From Alphaproteobacteria bacterium (GTDB taxonomy: Bacteria > Pseudomonadota > Alphaproteobacteria > Rhodobacterales > Rhodobacteraceae), in contig JARFTV010000001.1 of the NCBI GenBank assembly GCA_029289325.1, positions 123,727-187,726 on the forward strand: 64,000 nucleotides of DNA, given 5' to 3'. The notes beneath the pieces are model-generated. The model did no database searches. It was given only the letters and a program-made list of their open reading frames with translations, and was not told the DNA's origin. Positions within the stretch are counted from its first letter, which is position 1; each line of letters opens with the position of its first letter. This document shows, piece after piece, positions 1 through 8,576 of the stretch. A program made the translations under genes and the position numbers.

Positions 1-1115
1 GACCGACGGTCGTCGTCATCGCTCACGAACCGGCCGTATTCGTCGCGATCCCGGTCGTCCGAACCACGGCCCCGACCGCGGAACGAAGAGGACCGGCGGT
101 CGTCGTCATCACTGACGAAGCGGCCATTTTCATCCCGCTCGCGGTCGTCAGAACTCCGACCACGACCACCGCGCGCGCTGCGGCCGCTGTCGCGGTCGTC
201 ATAGGAGCCCCGGCGCTCCCAGCCCAGGCGCGAGGCTTCCGAATGGCCCTCGCTGTCGCCGAACCAGCCGCCCTGGCCCCGGTCGTCGTCATCGTCCCGG
301 CCCCGGGAATAGCGCCGGTCGTCATCGTCATACCGACTGGAGCTGCGCCCGCGGCTGCTGCTCCGACGGTCATAGTCGTCATATCGGCTGGAGCTGCGGC
401 CCCGGCCACCGCCGCGATCGTCGTCGCTCATGAAGCGCCCGCGATCGTCGCGCTCGGGGGTGTTGGAACTTCTTGCCATTCTATCCTCCTCGGTTGCCGT
501 GAAATGCCGCAAGCGCGGCTGTCTTGCGTAGGGATTGGCGTCCCACGCGGTCTTGCAGGCGGCGAGCTGCCTGCCCAGGCTGTCTGGCTTGATGCCCTCA
601 GCCTTGGCCTTCGCCATGAAAGGCCCCTCAGCCGCCTCGGCGCGCTGAAGCAGCTCTTTCGCCCAGCGTGATGCCAGGCCAAGCCGGGCACGTTCGATCT
701 GCTTTTGCCGGACCGGAGCAGGGCGGAGCAGAAGCGCGACGCAATCCGCCTGCAACTCCGCCTCGGTCAGGTCGGCGGCGGGATCCGGCTTTCCCTCGGC
801 CTCGACTACGCCCAATGCATAAAGCGTGTCGTCCATCCGGCCCTGCATCCGGCTTAGAAGCTCCCAGGCCTCGGCCAGCGGGGCGGTGGATTGCAGCGGC
901 GCATCGGCGGATACGGCGCGGTCCAGCAGGCCGCTCACCGCCTCCCTCTGGCGGCGTAACAGGCGGAGCGGGTCCTTCTCTGCGCCGGTCGATCCGGGCT
1001 GCTGGGACCCTTGCCGATCCTCACCGGTCGGCGTCCCGGTCGTGCCGCTTTGCTCGGTGGTCTCCCCGTCCGGCCGGGTGGACGTCTGCGGGCTGGATGT
1101 GGTCGTGCGGGCCAT
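1..1115 (-). CDS. Two-part protein: helical N-terminal region plus Arg/Asp/Ser-rich low-complexity region (partial)
   Basis: The frame is open from an ATG at 1115 to the window edge, so the C-terminus is missing. The N-terminal part (about residues 1-50) is Thr/Ser/Gly-rich, followed by a helical region to about residue 205. After an internal Met (residue 213) the sequence changes to RS/RD/DDD-rich text with repeated elements GRFMSDDD/GRFVSDDD and a segment GGWFGDSEGHSEASRLGWE. That last segment resembles stress-induced alphaproteobacterial low-complexity proteins. The internal ATG has its own strong Shine-Dalgarno, so this may be two genes lacking a stop between them, or one fused protein. 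A GGAAC-N17-TGTT element upstream suggests general-stress control. Function unknown; I do not assign one. Confidence 0.6.
   Translation of the reverse strand, partial: MARTTTSSPQTSTRPDGETTEQSGTTGTPTGEDRQGSQQPGSTGAEKDPLRLLRRQREAVSGLLDRAVSADAPLQSTAPLAEAWELLSRMQGRMDDTLYALGVVEAEGKPDPAADLTEAELQADCVALLLRPAPVRQKQIERARLGLASRWAKELLQRAEAAEGPFMAKAKAEGIKPDSLGRQLAACKTAWDANPYARQPRLRHFTATEEDRMARSSNTPERDDRGRFMSDDDRGGGRGRSSSRYDDYDRRSSSRGRSSSRYDDDDRRYSRGRDDDDDRGQGGWFGDSEGHSEASRLGWERRGSYDDRDSGRSARGGRGRSSDDRERDENGRFVSDDDDRRSSSFRGRGRGSDDRDRDEYGRFVSDDDDRR
483..491 (-). promoter_or_regulatory. Internal ribosome binding site before an in-frame ATG at 479
   Basis: On the minus strand GAGGAGGAT stands three bases before the ATG at 479-477, in the same frame as the long upstream reading frame. 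The downstream product would begin MARSSNTPERDDRGRF, which looks like the natural start of the low-complexity stress protein. It could therefore be translated separately from the longer frame. Confidence 0.5.
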
Positions 1116-1142
1116 TCGGATCCTCCATCATGAGGTCCAGAG

Positions 1143-1168
1143 AACAGGCGCCACGGGACGTTTGTTCC
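1143..1168 (-). promoter_or_regulatory. Candidate EcfG-type promoter for the low-complexity protein
   Basis: Reading the minus strand: GGAAC (1168-1164), 17 bases, TGTT (1146-1143). The -35 matches the general-stress sigma consensus exactly, and the -10 differs from CGTT in one base. It lies about 28 bases before the ATG at 1115. It is weaker than the other copies in this island. Confidence 0.45.
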
Positions 1169-1287
1169 ACCGGCTTCCGGGGGGCCACGGGAATCTTCCG
1201 GCTTCGATGATCCGATGGGCGCATTCCTGCGTATGCGTTAATTGAGGGTCAAAACTCGCAGGCCCCCGTCACGTTCGGGAATCGAAG

Positions 1288-1455
1288 ATGGAATACGGCA
1301 AAGGCCCGAAGGGTGTTCTGGATATCGACCTTTCGGCGACCCTGCAGGCCCTGGTCGAGGAAATCCGTGCCCAGCCGGTCAGCGACCGCCTGCGCGAACT
1401 GAGCCAGGAGCTGCAAGAGGCCCTGACCCGCGCCCGCGCCGACAAGGAAGAATAA
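1288..1455 (+). CDS. NepR-like small protein (candidate anti-sigma factor)
   Basis: A 55-residue frame with typical high-GC codon use. Residues 24-43 read EEIRAQPVSDRLRELSQELQ. This resembles the NepR core, in which a helix is followed by PV-x-DR and spaced leucines. NepR proteins hold the general-stress sigma factor EcfG inactive until PhyR titrates them. The gene lies directly upstream, on the same strand, of an HWE kinase that could feed that pathway. A GGGA stretch 8 bases before the ATG may be the ribosome binding site. The usual ecfG and phyR neighbours are not in the window, so the assignment rests on the short motif and context; an unrelated small helical protein remains possible. Confidence 0.5.
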   Translation: MEYGKGPKGVLDIDLSATLQALVEEIRAQPVSDRLRELSQELQEALTRARADKEE

Positions 1456-1475
1456 GAAAAATCATCCGGTAGCAG

Positions 1476-1500
1476 GGAACAAATCGGCTCCTCGCAGGTT
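1476..1500 (+). promoter_or_regulatory. Candidate EcfG-type promoter of the HWE kinase
   Basis: GGAAC at 1476-1480, 16 bases, GGTT at 1497-1500. This fits the general-stress sigma pattern and would start transcription near 1507, ahead of either candidate start codon of the kinase. It implies the sensor kinase is itself induced by the stress response. Confidence 0.6.
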
Positions 1501-1571
1501 CGTGAAAAGGCGCGTGCTGACAAACAGGCACGGCTTTGCATCGGCAAAATGCCAGCGGGGGCGGGAAAATC

Positions 1572-2948
1572 GTGACGGCCACAACGACGTGGGAACGGCG
1601 TCCAATCCACGAGACGGATTGGGCGATTACAGCGGTTGGACCGCGTGCGGACTGGCCTTCCTGCCTTGACGCTGCGCTGGAGACGATGCTGGCCAGCCCG
1701 CTTCCCATGCTTCTCGTCGGGCCGAACGACATTCTTCTTTGGAACGACGGCTGGGCCGAACTGACCGGGGCCGCGCCAGAGGAAGTCGGCCGTCAGCGAC
1801 TCGAGCACCTGCCAGAGCTCGAGCCCCTGCTTCCGGTAATCGCTGCAGCGAAATCGGACCTCCGGATCGGTCAGGCGCGCGGCATCCCTTTGGGTGGCGC
1901 GTCGCAGGATGTCTCTGCCATGGCCCTGCAGGGCCAGGATGGTATCTCGCGCGGGGTGCTGGTCGTGCTAGCCCCCGCCACCGACCCCATCCCGTCCGAA
2001 GACGCGTCACGTCTTGCGGCCATTGTGACTTCGGCGGACGACGCCATCCTCACGGTCGATCGACATCTGCACATCACCAGCTGGAACGGCGGCGCGCGTC
2101 GGCTGTTCGGCTACGGCGCGGACGAGGTGCTGGGCCAGCCAGTCTGGCTTCTGTCGCGCCGCCCGGATGAGGATCGCGCCGCGCTGGATCGCGTCCTGCG
2201 CGGACAGCGCAACCCGCCGCGAAACCTCGTACGCTGGCGGAAGGACGGCAGCACGCTGCATGCCTCGGTCGCGATCTCTCCGCTGCTTGATCGACAGGGC
2301 CAAATCATCGGTGCCTCCCACGTCGCCCGCGACGGCACCGCAAGCCATGATGTTGAGCGGCTGCACCGGCTTTTGGTCGGCGAGATGAAGCACCGGGTGA
2401 AGAACATCCTGTCCACCGTTCAGGCCATCGCCCGGCAGACGCTGGGCCATGACCGGACCCCGGCCTACGAGGCTTTCGAGAAGCGCATCCTGGCCCTTGG
2501 CCGCGCGCAGGATCTGATCACCCGCGACGCAAGCGAGGGTGTCGATCTGCAGGCGGTGATCGGCGCCGTGCTCGCCCCCTTCCCGCAGGGCCGGTTTGCG
2601 GTCGAGGGTCCGGCGCTGCGCTTTTCCTCGCGCGCGGCGGTGGCCTTGACCCTGGGGCTACATGAACTTGCGACCAATGCGGTGAAGTACGGCGCCCTGT
2701 CCGCGCCATCCGGCCGGGTCCGGGTATCCTGGGCAGTGACCGCGCCCGGAGAGACCTTCACCTTGCGCTGGCGCGAACGGGACGGCCCCCCGGTCACGCC
2801 GACTCATCACAAGGGGTTCGGTTCGGTGCTGATCCTTGATGTGCTCGCGGCTGAACTGCAGGGCAGCGTTGACCTGCGCCTGCTGCCCGAGGGTGCGGAA
2901 TGTGACATCAGCGCCCCGATGGCCTCGGTGCAAGAGCAGGTCCTATGA
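1572..2948 (+). CDS. PAS/HWE-family sensor histidine kinase
   Basis: The start chosen is GTG behind a GGGCGGGA stretch; an in-frame TTG at 1536 is the alternative. From this start the protein has 458 residues. A PAS-like segment covers about 25-110 and a clear PAS domain about 150-260 (DDAILTVDRHLHITSWN). The HWE-type dimerization region contains GEMKHRVKNIL with the phospho-accepting His274. The ATPase part shows HELATNAVKYGAL (Asn369), then the WRERDGPPV and KGFGSVLI stretches typical of HWE kinases. No transmembrane helix is evident, so it is probably cytosolic. In alphaproteobacteria such kinases often signal to PhyR. It overlaps the convergent treZ by six bases and has its own EcfG-like promoter. 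Confidence 0.9.
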   Translation: MTATTTWERRPIHETDWAITAVGPRADWPSCLDAALETMLASPLPMLLVGPNDILLWNDGWAELTGAAPEEVGRQRLEHLPELEPLLPVIAAAKSDLRIGQARGIPLGGASQDVSAMALQGQDGISRGVLVVLAPATDPIPSEDASRLAAIVTSADDAILTVDRHLHITSWNGGARRLFGYGADEVLGQPVWLLSRRPDEDRAALDRVLRGQRNPPRNLVRWRKDGSTLHASVAISPLLDRQGQIIGASHVARDGTASHDVERLHRLLVGEMKHRVKNILSTVQAIARQTLGHDRTPAYEAFEKRILALGRAQDLITRDASEGVDLQAVIGAVLAPFPQGRFAVEGPALRFSSRAAVALTLGLHELATNAVKYGALSAPSGRVRVSWAVTAPGETFTLRWRERDGPPVTPTHHKGFGSVLILDVLAAELQGSVDLRLLPEGAECDISAPMASVQEQVL

Positions 2949-4736
2949 CCCTTCCGGCAGCAGCCACAGCCTGAACCAGGGGCCACCCGCCGACCCAAGC
3001 TCGAACAGGGGGGTCGACGGACTCTGCGGTTCGGCAGGCGTGGGCTGGAAGGCCGCCGCCACGCGCAAATGTCCGGCCCGAAACCGCCAGTCGGCGACGA
3101 TCGCCTGCGGTCCGGTGGCGGTCACGACGGGGGACGTCTCACGGCCCCACTGGAACAGCGGGGACAGCACCCCGTGCCGCAGTCGCAGCAGACGGCGGGT
3201 GAGGTCCAGCCAATCCTGTCGGTCCGGGGCCGGATCGCCATAGGGCCAGGCCAGCGCGGCGGTCGCTGGATCGAAGGGATCCAGCATCTTCTCCACCCCG
3301 CCCGGCTGGTCGGACAGCAGCTTCTCCCGCCCCTCCCGCATCTTCTCTGCCGCCTCACCTTCGTAATCCGCGAACCACGGAAAAGGGGCCCGCGCGCCAC
3401 ATTCCTCACCCATGAACAGAAGCGGGACATAGGGCGCGGTCAACAACAGCGCATGTGCCACCATGGCCCGCTCTGCCCCGATCAGACTGACCAGCCGCTC
3501 GCCCTGCGCCCGGTTGCCGGCCTGATCGTGGTTCAGGTTGAAGTTCACGAAAGAGGCGGGCGGCAGATGCCCGGAAGGCTCGCCCTTCGCCCGAGACCCA
3601 TCCGGCCGTACCTGGCCCTGAAGGGCCTGGCCGTCCCGCAAGGCAACGCAGAGATCTTCCAACGGTTGGGGGGCGAAGTCGTCGTAGTAACCGAAGCTCT
3701 CGCCGGTCAGCAGGACATGCAGCGCGTGGTGATAGTCGTCGTCCCAGCTTGCATCATAAAGCCCGGCCGCCGGATCATAGGGCGCGACCCGGTTCGTGCT
3801 GTCCTCGGCCACCAGATGCGCCTGCGGAAACTCCTCCCGGATGCGGCGGGCCAGCTCTTCGTCGATCGGGGGATCGGAATCGTCCTCCATCTCCTGGATC
3901 GCGTCGATCCGCAGACCGTCCAGCTGGTAATGTCGCAGCCAGTGCAATGCGCAATCGATGTAGAAGGCCCGGACCGGCGGGCGAGAGTAGTCGATCTTGT
4001 GGCCCCATTCGTTTTCCTCGTCGCGGAAGAACTCGGGGCAGACCTCGGCCAGCGCGTTGCCCTTGGGGCCGAAGTGGTTGAAGACCACGTCCAGATAGAC
4101 CGCCATACCGGCCTCATGCGCGGCATCCACCAGGGCGGCCAGATCCTCGGGCCCGCCATAGCTGTCCTGGGGCGCATAGGGCAGCACGCTGTCATAGCCC
4201 CAGCCGCGCGTCCCCGGGAACTGGCCAATCGGCAAAAGCTCGATCGCGGTGATCCCAAGTTCGGCCATCCGCCGCAGCTCTGCCGCCTGAGCCGCCGCCG
4301 CGAAAGTGCCAGCCTGGGTGAAGGTCCCGACATGCACTTCGGCAATCACCTGACGCGCGAAGGGCGTGGGCTCGCGCCGCGGCCCCCTTGCCGCAAGCCG
4401 ACCAAGGTTGCGCAGAACGGAATGTCCCTCGACCCCGCCCCATTGCTGGACCGAGGCCGGGTCGGCAAACCGCAGCTCTCCGGCCCGGAATCGATAGACC
4501 GCTCCCTCAGGCGCACGGACCTGCGCCCGGTGCACGCCATCCTCGTCCCGGATCATGGGGACAGAGGCACCCTCCACCTCCAGCACCACTTCAGCGGTAG
4601 ACGGCGCCCAAAGAGCCAGGCTCCAGGCGTTCGGCCCAATCGGTCGCGGGCCCCACCAATGCGGCTGCTGGAGGGGGGCCGGGTGGCCGGGCAGGGGAAC
4701 AACGTCATCTTCCTGCCCTCGCATCTGGTCGTCCAT
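2943..4736 (-). CDS. treZ: Malto-oligosyltrehalose trehalohydrolase
   Basis: A 597-residue GH13 enzyme that releases trehalose from maltooligosyl-trehalose, the second step of the TreY/TreZ route to this compatible solute. An N-terminal beta-sandwich (about 1-110, LALWAPSTAEVVLEVEG) precedes the barrel. Visible motifs are AVYLDVVFNHFGPKGN, DGLRID with the nucleophile Asp278, and HLVAEDS with the acid/base Glu311. Length is normal for the family. It follows the catalase gene with about 60 bases between them and may be co-transcribed with it, which would place osmoprotection and peroxide defence in one stress unit. The partner treY is not in this window. Confidence 0.93.
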   Translation of the reverse strand: MDDQMRGQEDDVVPLPGHPAPLQQPHWWGPRPIGPNAWSLALWAPSTAEVVLEVEGASVPMIRDEDGVHRAQVRAPEGAVYRFRAGELRFADPASVQQWGGVEGHSVLRNLGRLAARGPRREPTPFARQVIAEVHVGTFTQAGTFAAAAQAAELRRMAELGITAIELLPIGQFPGTRGWGYDSVLPYAPQDSYGGPEDLAALVDAAHEAGMAVYLDVVFNHFGPKGNALAEVCPEFFRDEENEWGHKIDYSRPPVRAFYIDCALHWLRHYQLDGLRIDAIQEMEDDSDPPIDEELARRIREEFPQAHLVAEDSTNRVAPYDPAAGLYDASWDDDYHHALHVLLTGESFGYYDDFAPQPLEDLCVALRDGQALQGQVRPDGSRAKGEPSGHLPPASFVNFNLNHDQAGNRAQGERLVSLIGAERAMVAHALLLTAPYVPLLFMGEECGARAPFPWFADYEGEAAEKMREGREKLLSDQPGGVEKMLDPFDPATAALAWPYGDPAPDRQDWLDLTRRLLRLRHGVLSPLFQWGRETSPVVTATGPQAIVADWRFRAGHLRVAAAFQPTPAEPQSPSTPLFELGSAGGPWFRLWLLPEGS

Positions 4737-4795
4737 TCACTTGACCTCTGCCTGCTCTGCCTGGATCAATCTGTACGTCACGGGTTGGTTCCCCA

Positions 4796-6898
4796 TCACA
4801 AGCCGGCCGCAAGTTCCCGGCCCCAGATCCGCAGACGGCGGCAAAGCGCCACGTAATTCGCGGCCGATCCCGCCCGCAGTTCCAGCATCCCCTCATCGGC
4901 ATCCGGCAGGACTCCGGCCGCGGCAAGCAAGGGAACGGCGCCCTGTGAAAAGCCGATTACCTTGCAATGGACGAAGGCATCCTTGACGAAATCCAGCGCC
5001 GGAACCTCCCGGCACAACGCCTCGGCCCCCGGACGTGGCATCACGAGGCATACCGCGTCGAACAGGACAGACGGAGCGCCCTCGACCGCGTGATGTGCCG
5101 CCACCGCCGTCCCGTCGCCCGAGACCGCACCGCCCACCGTCGGGGCGATCAATTCAACCATCGCGCCTTCAGCGACCAGCGCCGCGTTCAACTCGGCCAA
5201 AAGCGCCGCGTCGAAACCGTTGGCGACCAGCACTCCCACCTTGCGCCCGGCAAAGCTCGCTGGCGGATTGGCCAGGATCGACAAGGCTGGCGAAGGCGCA
5301 ACCTCACGTACCGGCACGGCCGGAGTCGCAGGCTCGGGCAGCTCTGCCACCCCAAGGCGACCCGCCACACCCGTGGCCAAGGTCTCGTCGATGGTCCGCA
5401 GATGCGCCAGCATCCGCAGCCGGATCGCCGGGATCTCGCATTTGCCTAACTCGAAGCCCAGCGCGTTGACGATATGGCGCTGCTCCACCGCCGTCTGACT
5501 GTGGAAGAACATCCGAGCCTGGCTGTAATGGTCGGCGAAGCTCTCGGCCCTCAGCCGCGCTTTCGTCCCCACCACCTGCGCCGCATGGCTGCGGAACCCG
5601 CGCTCCGGGTCTTCACGCGGACCCTCACCGAACGAGTTTGGCTGATAGTTCACCCGCCCAACCGGGTTCCGCATCGCCATATGCCCGTCCTGCTGGAAAT
5701 GGGCGAAGGGGCATTTCGGCGCGTTGATGGGCAGATGGGTGAAGTTCGGGCTGCCCAGCCGCTTCAGCTGCGTGTCCAGATACGAGAAATTCCGCCCCTG
5801 CAGCAGCGGATCGTCCGAAAAGTCGATCCCCGGCGGCACGTTCTGGGTCATGAAAGCGACCTGCTCGGTCTCGGCGAAAAAGTTGTCGGGCATTCGATCC
5901 AGCACCAGCCGACCCACGGGCACGGCAGGCACCAGCTCCTCGGGGATGATCTTTGTCGGGTCCAGCACGTCGAAATCGAAACTGTCGGCGAAGTCCTGGT
6001 CGAACAGCTGCAGACACAGCTCCCATTCTGGGAAATTGCCGGACTGGATCGCGTTCCAAAGATCGCGGCGATGGAAATCCGGGTCCGCGCCGTTGATCTT
6101 CATCGCCTCGTTCCACAGGACCGACTGCATCCCCAGCCTTGGCTTCCAGTGGAACTTGACGAAGGTGGAACGGTCCTGCGCATCCAGCAGCCGGAAGGTA
6201 TGGACCCCGAACCCCTCCATGAAGCGGAACGACCGCGGGATCGCGCGGTCGGACATCTGCCACATGATCATGTGCATGGATTCCGGGGTCAGCGAGATGA
6301 AGTCCCAGAAGGTGTCATGCGCCGATTGCGCCTGAGGGAACGCCCGGTCCGGCTCTGGCTTCACCGAATGGACGAGATCGGGAAACTTGATCGCATCCTG
6401 GATGAAGAACACCGGGATGTTGTTGCCGACCAGGTCCCAGTTGCCCTCTTGCGTGTACAACTTCACGGCAAAGCCGCGCACGTCCCGCGCCAGATCAAAG
6501 CTGCCCTTCGATCCCACCACGGTGGAAAACCGCACGAAGGCCGGTGTAATCTCGCCCGCACGCTGGAAGATGTCGGCGCGGGTGTATTGGGCCAGGCTCT
6601 CATAGGTCTCGAAATAGCCATGCACACCATAGCCGCGGGCATGGACCACGCGCTCCGGGATCCGCTCATGGTCGAAATGGAACAGCTTTTCCCGGAAGTG
6701 GAAGTCCTCCATCAGCACCGGGCCGCGTTCACCGATCTTCAGCTGGTTCTGGTCATCACCGACCGGGCCACCCTGCGCCGTGGTCAAGACCGGAGCACCC
6801 TCGTCCGCGCGCTGGTGGAGTTCTCCGCCTGCCCCGCGCTCGACGGTCAGGTCGTGGATCCGGGCGGGCGCATCGGTCGGCGTGGGGCGGTTTGGCAT
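4796..6898 (-). CDS. katE: Large-subunit (clade 2) catalase with C-terminal DJ-1/GATase-like domain
   Basis: A heme catalase of 700 residues converting hydrogen peroxide to water and oxygen. The catalase core covers about residues 60-550 ([38 protein letters not shown], heme-ligand tyrosine region in [14 protein letters not shown]). The C-terminal 150 residues form the flavodoxin/DJ-1-like domain of KatE-type enzymes ([24 protein letters not shown]). I chose the ATG at 6898, giving MPNRPTPTD: it has an AGGAG six bases upstream, whereas the in-frame ATG at 6928 lies at or upstream of the start point predicted from the EcfG-like promoter. Likely cytosolic and induced by general stress. Confidence 0.95.
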   Translation of the reverse strand: MPNRPTPTDAPARIHDLTVERGAGGELHQRADEGAPVLTTAQGGPVGDDQNQLKIGERGPVLMEDFHFREKLFHFDHERIPERVVHARGYGVHGYFETYESLAQYTRADIFQRAGEITPAFVRFSTVVGSKGSFDLARDVRGFAVKLYTQEGNWDLVGNNIPVFFIQDAIKFPDLVHSVKPEPDRAFPQAQSAHDTFWDFISLTPESMHMIMWQMSDRAIPRSFRFMEGFGVHTFRLLDAQDRSTFVKFHWKPRLGMQSVLWNEAMKINGADPDFHRRDLWNAIQSGNFPEWELCLQLFDQDFADSFDFDVLDPTKIIPEELVPAVPVGRLVLDRMPDNFFAETEQVAFMTQNVPPGIDFSDDPLLQGRNFSYLDTQLKRLGSPNFTHLPINAPKCPFAHFQQDGHMAMRNPVGRVNYQPNSFGEGPREDPERGFRSHAAQVVGTKARLRAESFADHYSQARMFFHSQTAVEQRHIVNALGFELGKCEIPAIRLRMLAHLRTIDETLATGVAGRLGVAELPEPATPAVPVREVAPSPALSILANPPASFAGRKVGVLVANGFDAALLAELNAALVAEGAMVELIAPTVGGAVSGDGTAVAAHHAVEGAPSVLFDAVCLVMPRPGAEALCREVPALDFVKDAFVHCKVIGFSQGAVPLLAAAGVLPDADEGMLELRAGSAANYVALCRRLRIWGRELAAGL

Positions 6899-6930
6899 GT
6901 CGGCTCCTGCAATCGGGTGAGTCGCCAAAG

Positions 6931-6956
6931 AACGCGCGCCGATGCCTCCATGTTCC
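6931..6956 (-). promoter_or_regulatory. EcfG-type promoter of the catalase gene
   Basis: On the minus strand GGAAC (6956-6952), 17 bases, CGTT (6934-6931), an exact match to the general-stress sigma pattern. The predicted start near 6924 leaves a leader of about 26 bases with AGGAG ahead of the ATG at 6898. This promoter is the main reason for preferring the shorter catalase start. Confidence 0.7.
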
Positions 6957-7169
6957 CGATTGCCCGATTTTCAGCCGCCGTTACTGCGATCAACCCCAGA
7001 TTGACCCAACGTCATCGGCCGGATACCGCCCAAAAATCGCCAAAATCGCCATTCCCGCAGCATTGCCTTGTTCCACGGTCGAATTCATCCACATTGTTAT
7101 GCAGAGGGTTCGGGCGGTCCGGGCTTCCGGTGTTCAATCTTTCTGACCAAGCTGACAAGGACAGCTCCC

Positions 7170-7739
7170 ATGCGACAACTTGCTGGCAAGCGAATACTCA
7201 TTGCCGAGGACGACCATCTCAACGCCTGGATGCTTGCGGACCACTTTCGGAGCGCCCAGGCCGACATCCTTGGCCCATATCCCACACTTGAAGCAGCAGA
7301 ATCCCACGCCTTTGGCGCCGACCTGGCAGTCCTAGACGTGAACCTGCGCGGCAAGCAGGTGTTTCCCCTTGCCGACAGCCTGCTGCGTGTGCGCGTCCCC
7401 TTTGTCTTCTACTCCGGCATCGACATGTCGCAGATCCCCGCCCGCTTTGCCGAGGTGCCGCGCCTGGGCAAGCCCTGCTCGGCGCTGGAGGCCGTGGGTC
7501 TGGCCGAAGCCGCGATGGACCGCCACGACGTCACCGTGGATGAGGTCCTGCCCCGGCTGCGTATCTCCGCCCGGCTCATGGTCGCGGACCCGCTGGCGGC
7601 CGACCGGCTGGTCGAGGCGACGCTGATGCTTGCGCTGGAAGAGGATACCGACCTGTCCTGCGTCACATCGCTGGCCGGCTGGCTGCATCAGCTGATGGGT
7701 CGCGCCCTCACCGACCGGGCACATCACCTGTTCAACTGA
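7170..7739 (+). CDS. Response regulator: receiver domain plus sigma-region-2-like C-terminal domain
   Basis: The start is the ATG preceded by AAGGACAG, giving 189 residues. Residues 5-115 form a receiver of the type found beside HWE kinases: acidic pair Asp14/Asp15, phospho-acceptor Asp56 (LAVLDVNLRGK), Ser82 and Lys101. The part after about residue 125 is not a known output domain by name, but LPRLRISARLMVADPLAADRLVEATLMLAL followed by LAGWLHQLM follows the pattern of ECF sigma region 2. PhyR has the opposite order, with sigma-like domains first and receiver last. It may act as a sigma mimic or be a degenerate remnant. It runs divergently from katE, and its end overlaps the convergent small gene downstream. 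Confidence 0.75.
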   Translation: MRQLAGKRILIAEDDHLNAWMLADHFRSAQADILGPYPTLEAAESHAFGADLAVLDVNLRGKQVFPLADSLLRVRVPFVFYSGIDMSQIPARFAEVPRLGKPCSALEAVGLAEAAMDRHDVTVDEVLPRLRISARLMVADPLAADRLVEATLMLALEEDTDLSCVTSLAGWLHQLMGRALTDRAHHLFN

Positions 7740-8008
7740 TCCGGGCGCGCCAGCATCTCGGCCAGCAGCCGGTATTCGTCTGCGACCGCAAGGGCAATTG
7801 CGTTGGCTTCGGTCGGCACCGCGCCGGGGTCCTCCTGCCCGTCATGCAGGACACTGTTGCCGGCCAGCCAGTCGCGCAGGGCCGCCCGCTGCGGCTCGGC
7901 CAGAGTCTGGACGATCAGCCCCAGAACGCGCCGATGCGCAAGAAGCCGCCCCTCCAGCGCCCCTGCGCTGTGCAGCTGGACCGTTCCCGTCTCCCCGCTA
8001 TGCTCCAT
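7724..8008 (-). CDS. Hypothetical small protein
   Basis: A 94-residue protein beginning MEHSGETGTVQL; GAGAGG six bases upstream supports this start. An ATG at 8035 would add nine residues and is also possible. The sequence is largely helical (LAHRRVLGLIVQTL, ANAIALAVADEYRLLAEML), without signal peptide or membrane segment. I do not recognise the family. It is divergent from the adjacent 3-methyladenine glycosylase gene and overlaps the 3' end of the response regulator by 16 bases. Confidence 0.6.
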   Translation of the reverse strand: MEHSGETGTVQLHSAGALEGRLLAHRRVLGLIVQTLAEPQRAALRDWLAGNSVLHDGQEDPGAVPTEANAIALAVADEYRLLAEMLARPDQLNR

Positions 8009-8033
8009 CCTCCGCCTCTCTTTCTGGGTTTCC

Positions 8034-8576
8034 ATGCTGCCTTTCGACCGCGACGTCCTTGACCTCGCCCGCGCCCTTGTCGGCGCCCGGCTGGTCGTGC
8101 GCGGCGCGGGCGGCACGATTCTGGAGACCGAGGCCTATGCCCGCAGCGACCCTGCATCCCATAGCTTTCGCGGCCAGACCGCGCGCAATGCCGCCATGTT
8201 CGGCCCACCGGGCACCGTTTACGTCTATCTGTCCTACGGCCTGCACTTCTGCCTGAACGTCGTCGGACGCCCCGGCGAAGCCGTGCTGATCCGCGCCCTT
8301 CGGCCCGAACTTGGCATCGACGCAATGGCCACCCGACGCGGGATGGCAGTCGACAGCCCTCTGCTCGCCTCCGGTCCCGGCCGGATCGGCCAGGCACTTG
8401 GCCTGACCCTGGCCGACAGCGGCAAACGCTTCGACGGCAATGAGTTCCGTCTGATCCCGCCAGAGGCCGTCCCCGATCTCGTGACCGGGCCGCGCATCGG
8501 CATCACCCGCGCGGCCGACCGGCCCTGGCGCTTTGGTCTGAAGGGCGCGCGAGGGCTCAGTCGGCCCTTCGCCTAA
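8034..8576 (+). CDS. 3-methyladenine DNA glycosylase (AAG/MPG family)
   Basis: A 180-residue protein of the alkyladenine glycosylase family, which excises alkylated purines to begin base excision repair. Recognisable stretches are ARALVGARLV, ILETEAYARSDPASHSFRGQTARNAAMFGPPGTVYVYLSYGLHFCLNVV and the C-terminal GPRIGITRAADRPWRF. Length matches bacterial members. The ATG has no clear Shine-Dalgarno, so the message may be nearly leaderless. It lies among stress genes, which fits a repair role, but no EcfG-type promoter was seen directly upstream. Confidence 0.92.
   Translation: MLPFDRDVLDLARALVGARLVVRGAGGTILETEAYARSDPASHSFRGQTARNAAMFGPPGTVYVYLSYGLHFCLNVVGRPGEAVLIRALRPELGIDAMATRRGMAVDSPLLASGPGRIGQALGLTLADSGKRFDGNEFRLIPPEAVPDLVTGPRIGITRAADRPWRFGLKGARGLSRPFA

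Noticed and set aside
1-480. DNA repeat array or CRISPR at the left edge
   Set aside because: The repetitive look comes from RS/RD/DDD-coding codons in one reading frame; there are no equal spacers or constant repeats.
4737-4795. Separate EcfG-type promoter for treZ
   Set aside because: A GGAAC occurs on the minus strand, but no GTT-type -10 stands 16-18 bases downstream.
3069-4856. Long open frame (595 codons) opposite treZ
   Set aside because: It is the antisense shadow of a clear GH13 enzyme; Arg/Pro/Gly-rich composition and no family match. High GC makes such frames common.
5474-7291. Long open frame (605 codons) opposite the catalase gene
   Set aside because: Antisense to a full catalase with all expected motifs; its own translation has no recognisable domain and spans the catalase promoter.
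7170-7739. The response regulator as an ordinary PhyR
   Set aside because: The receiver is at the N-terminus and no region-4-like part is present, so it does not have PhyR architecture.
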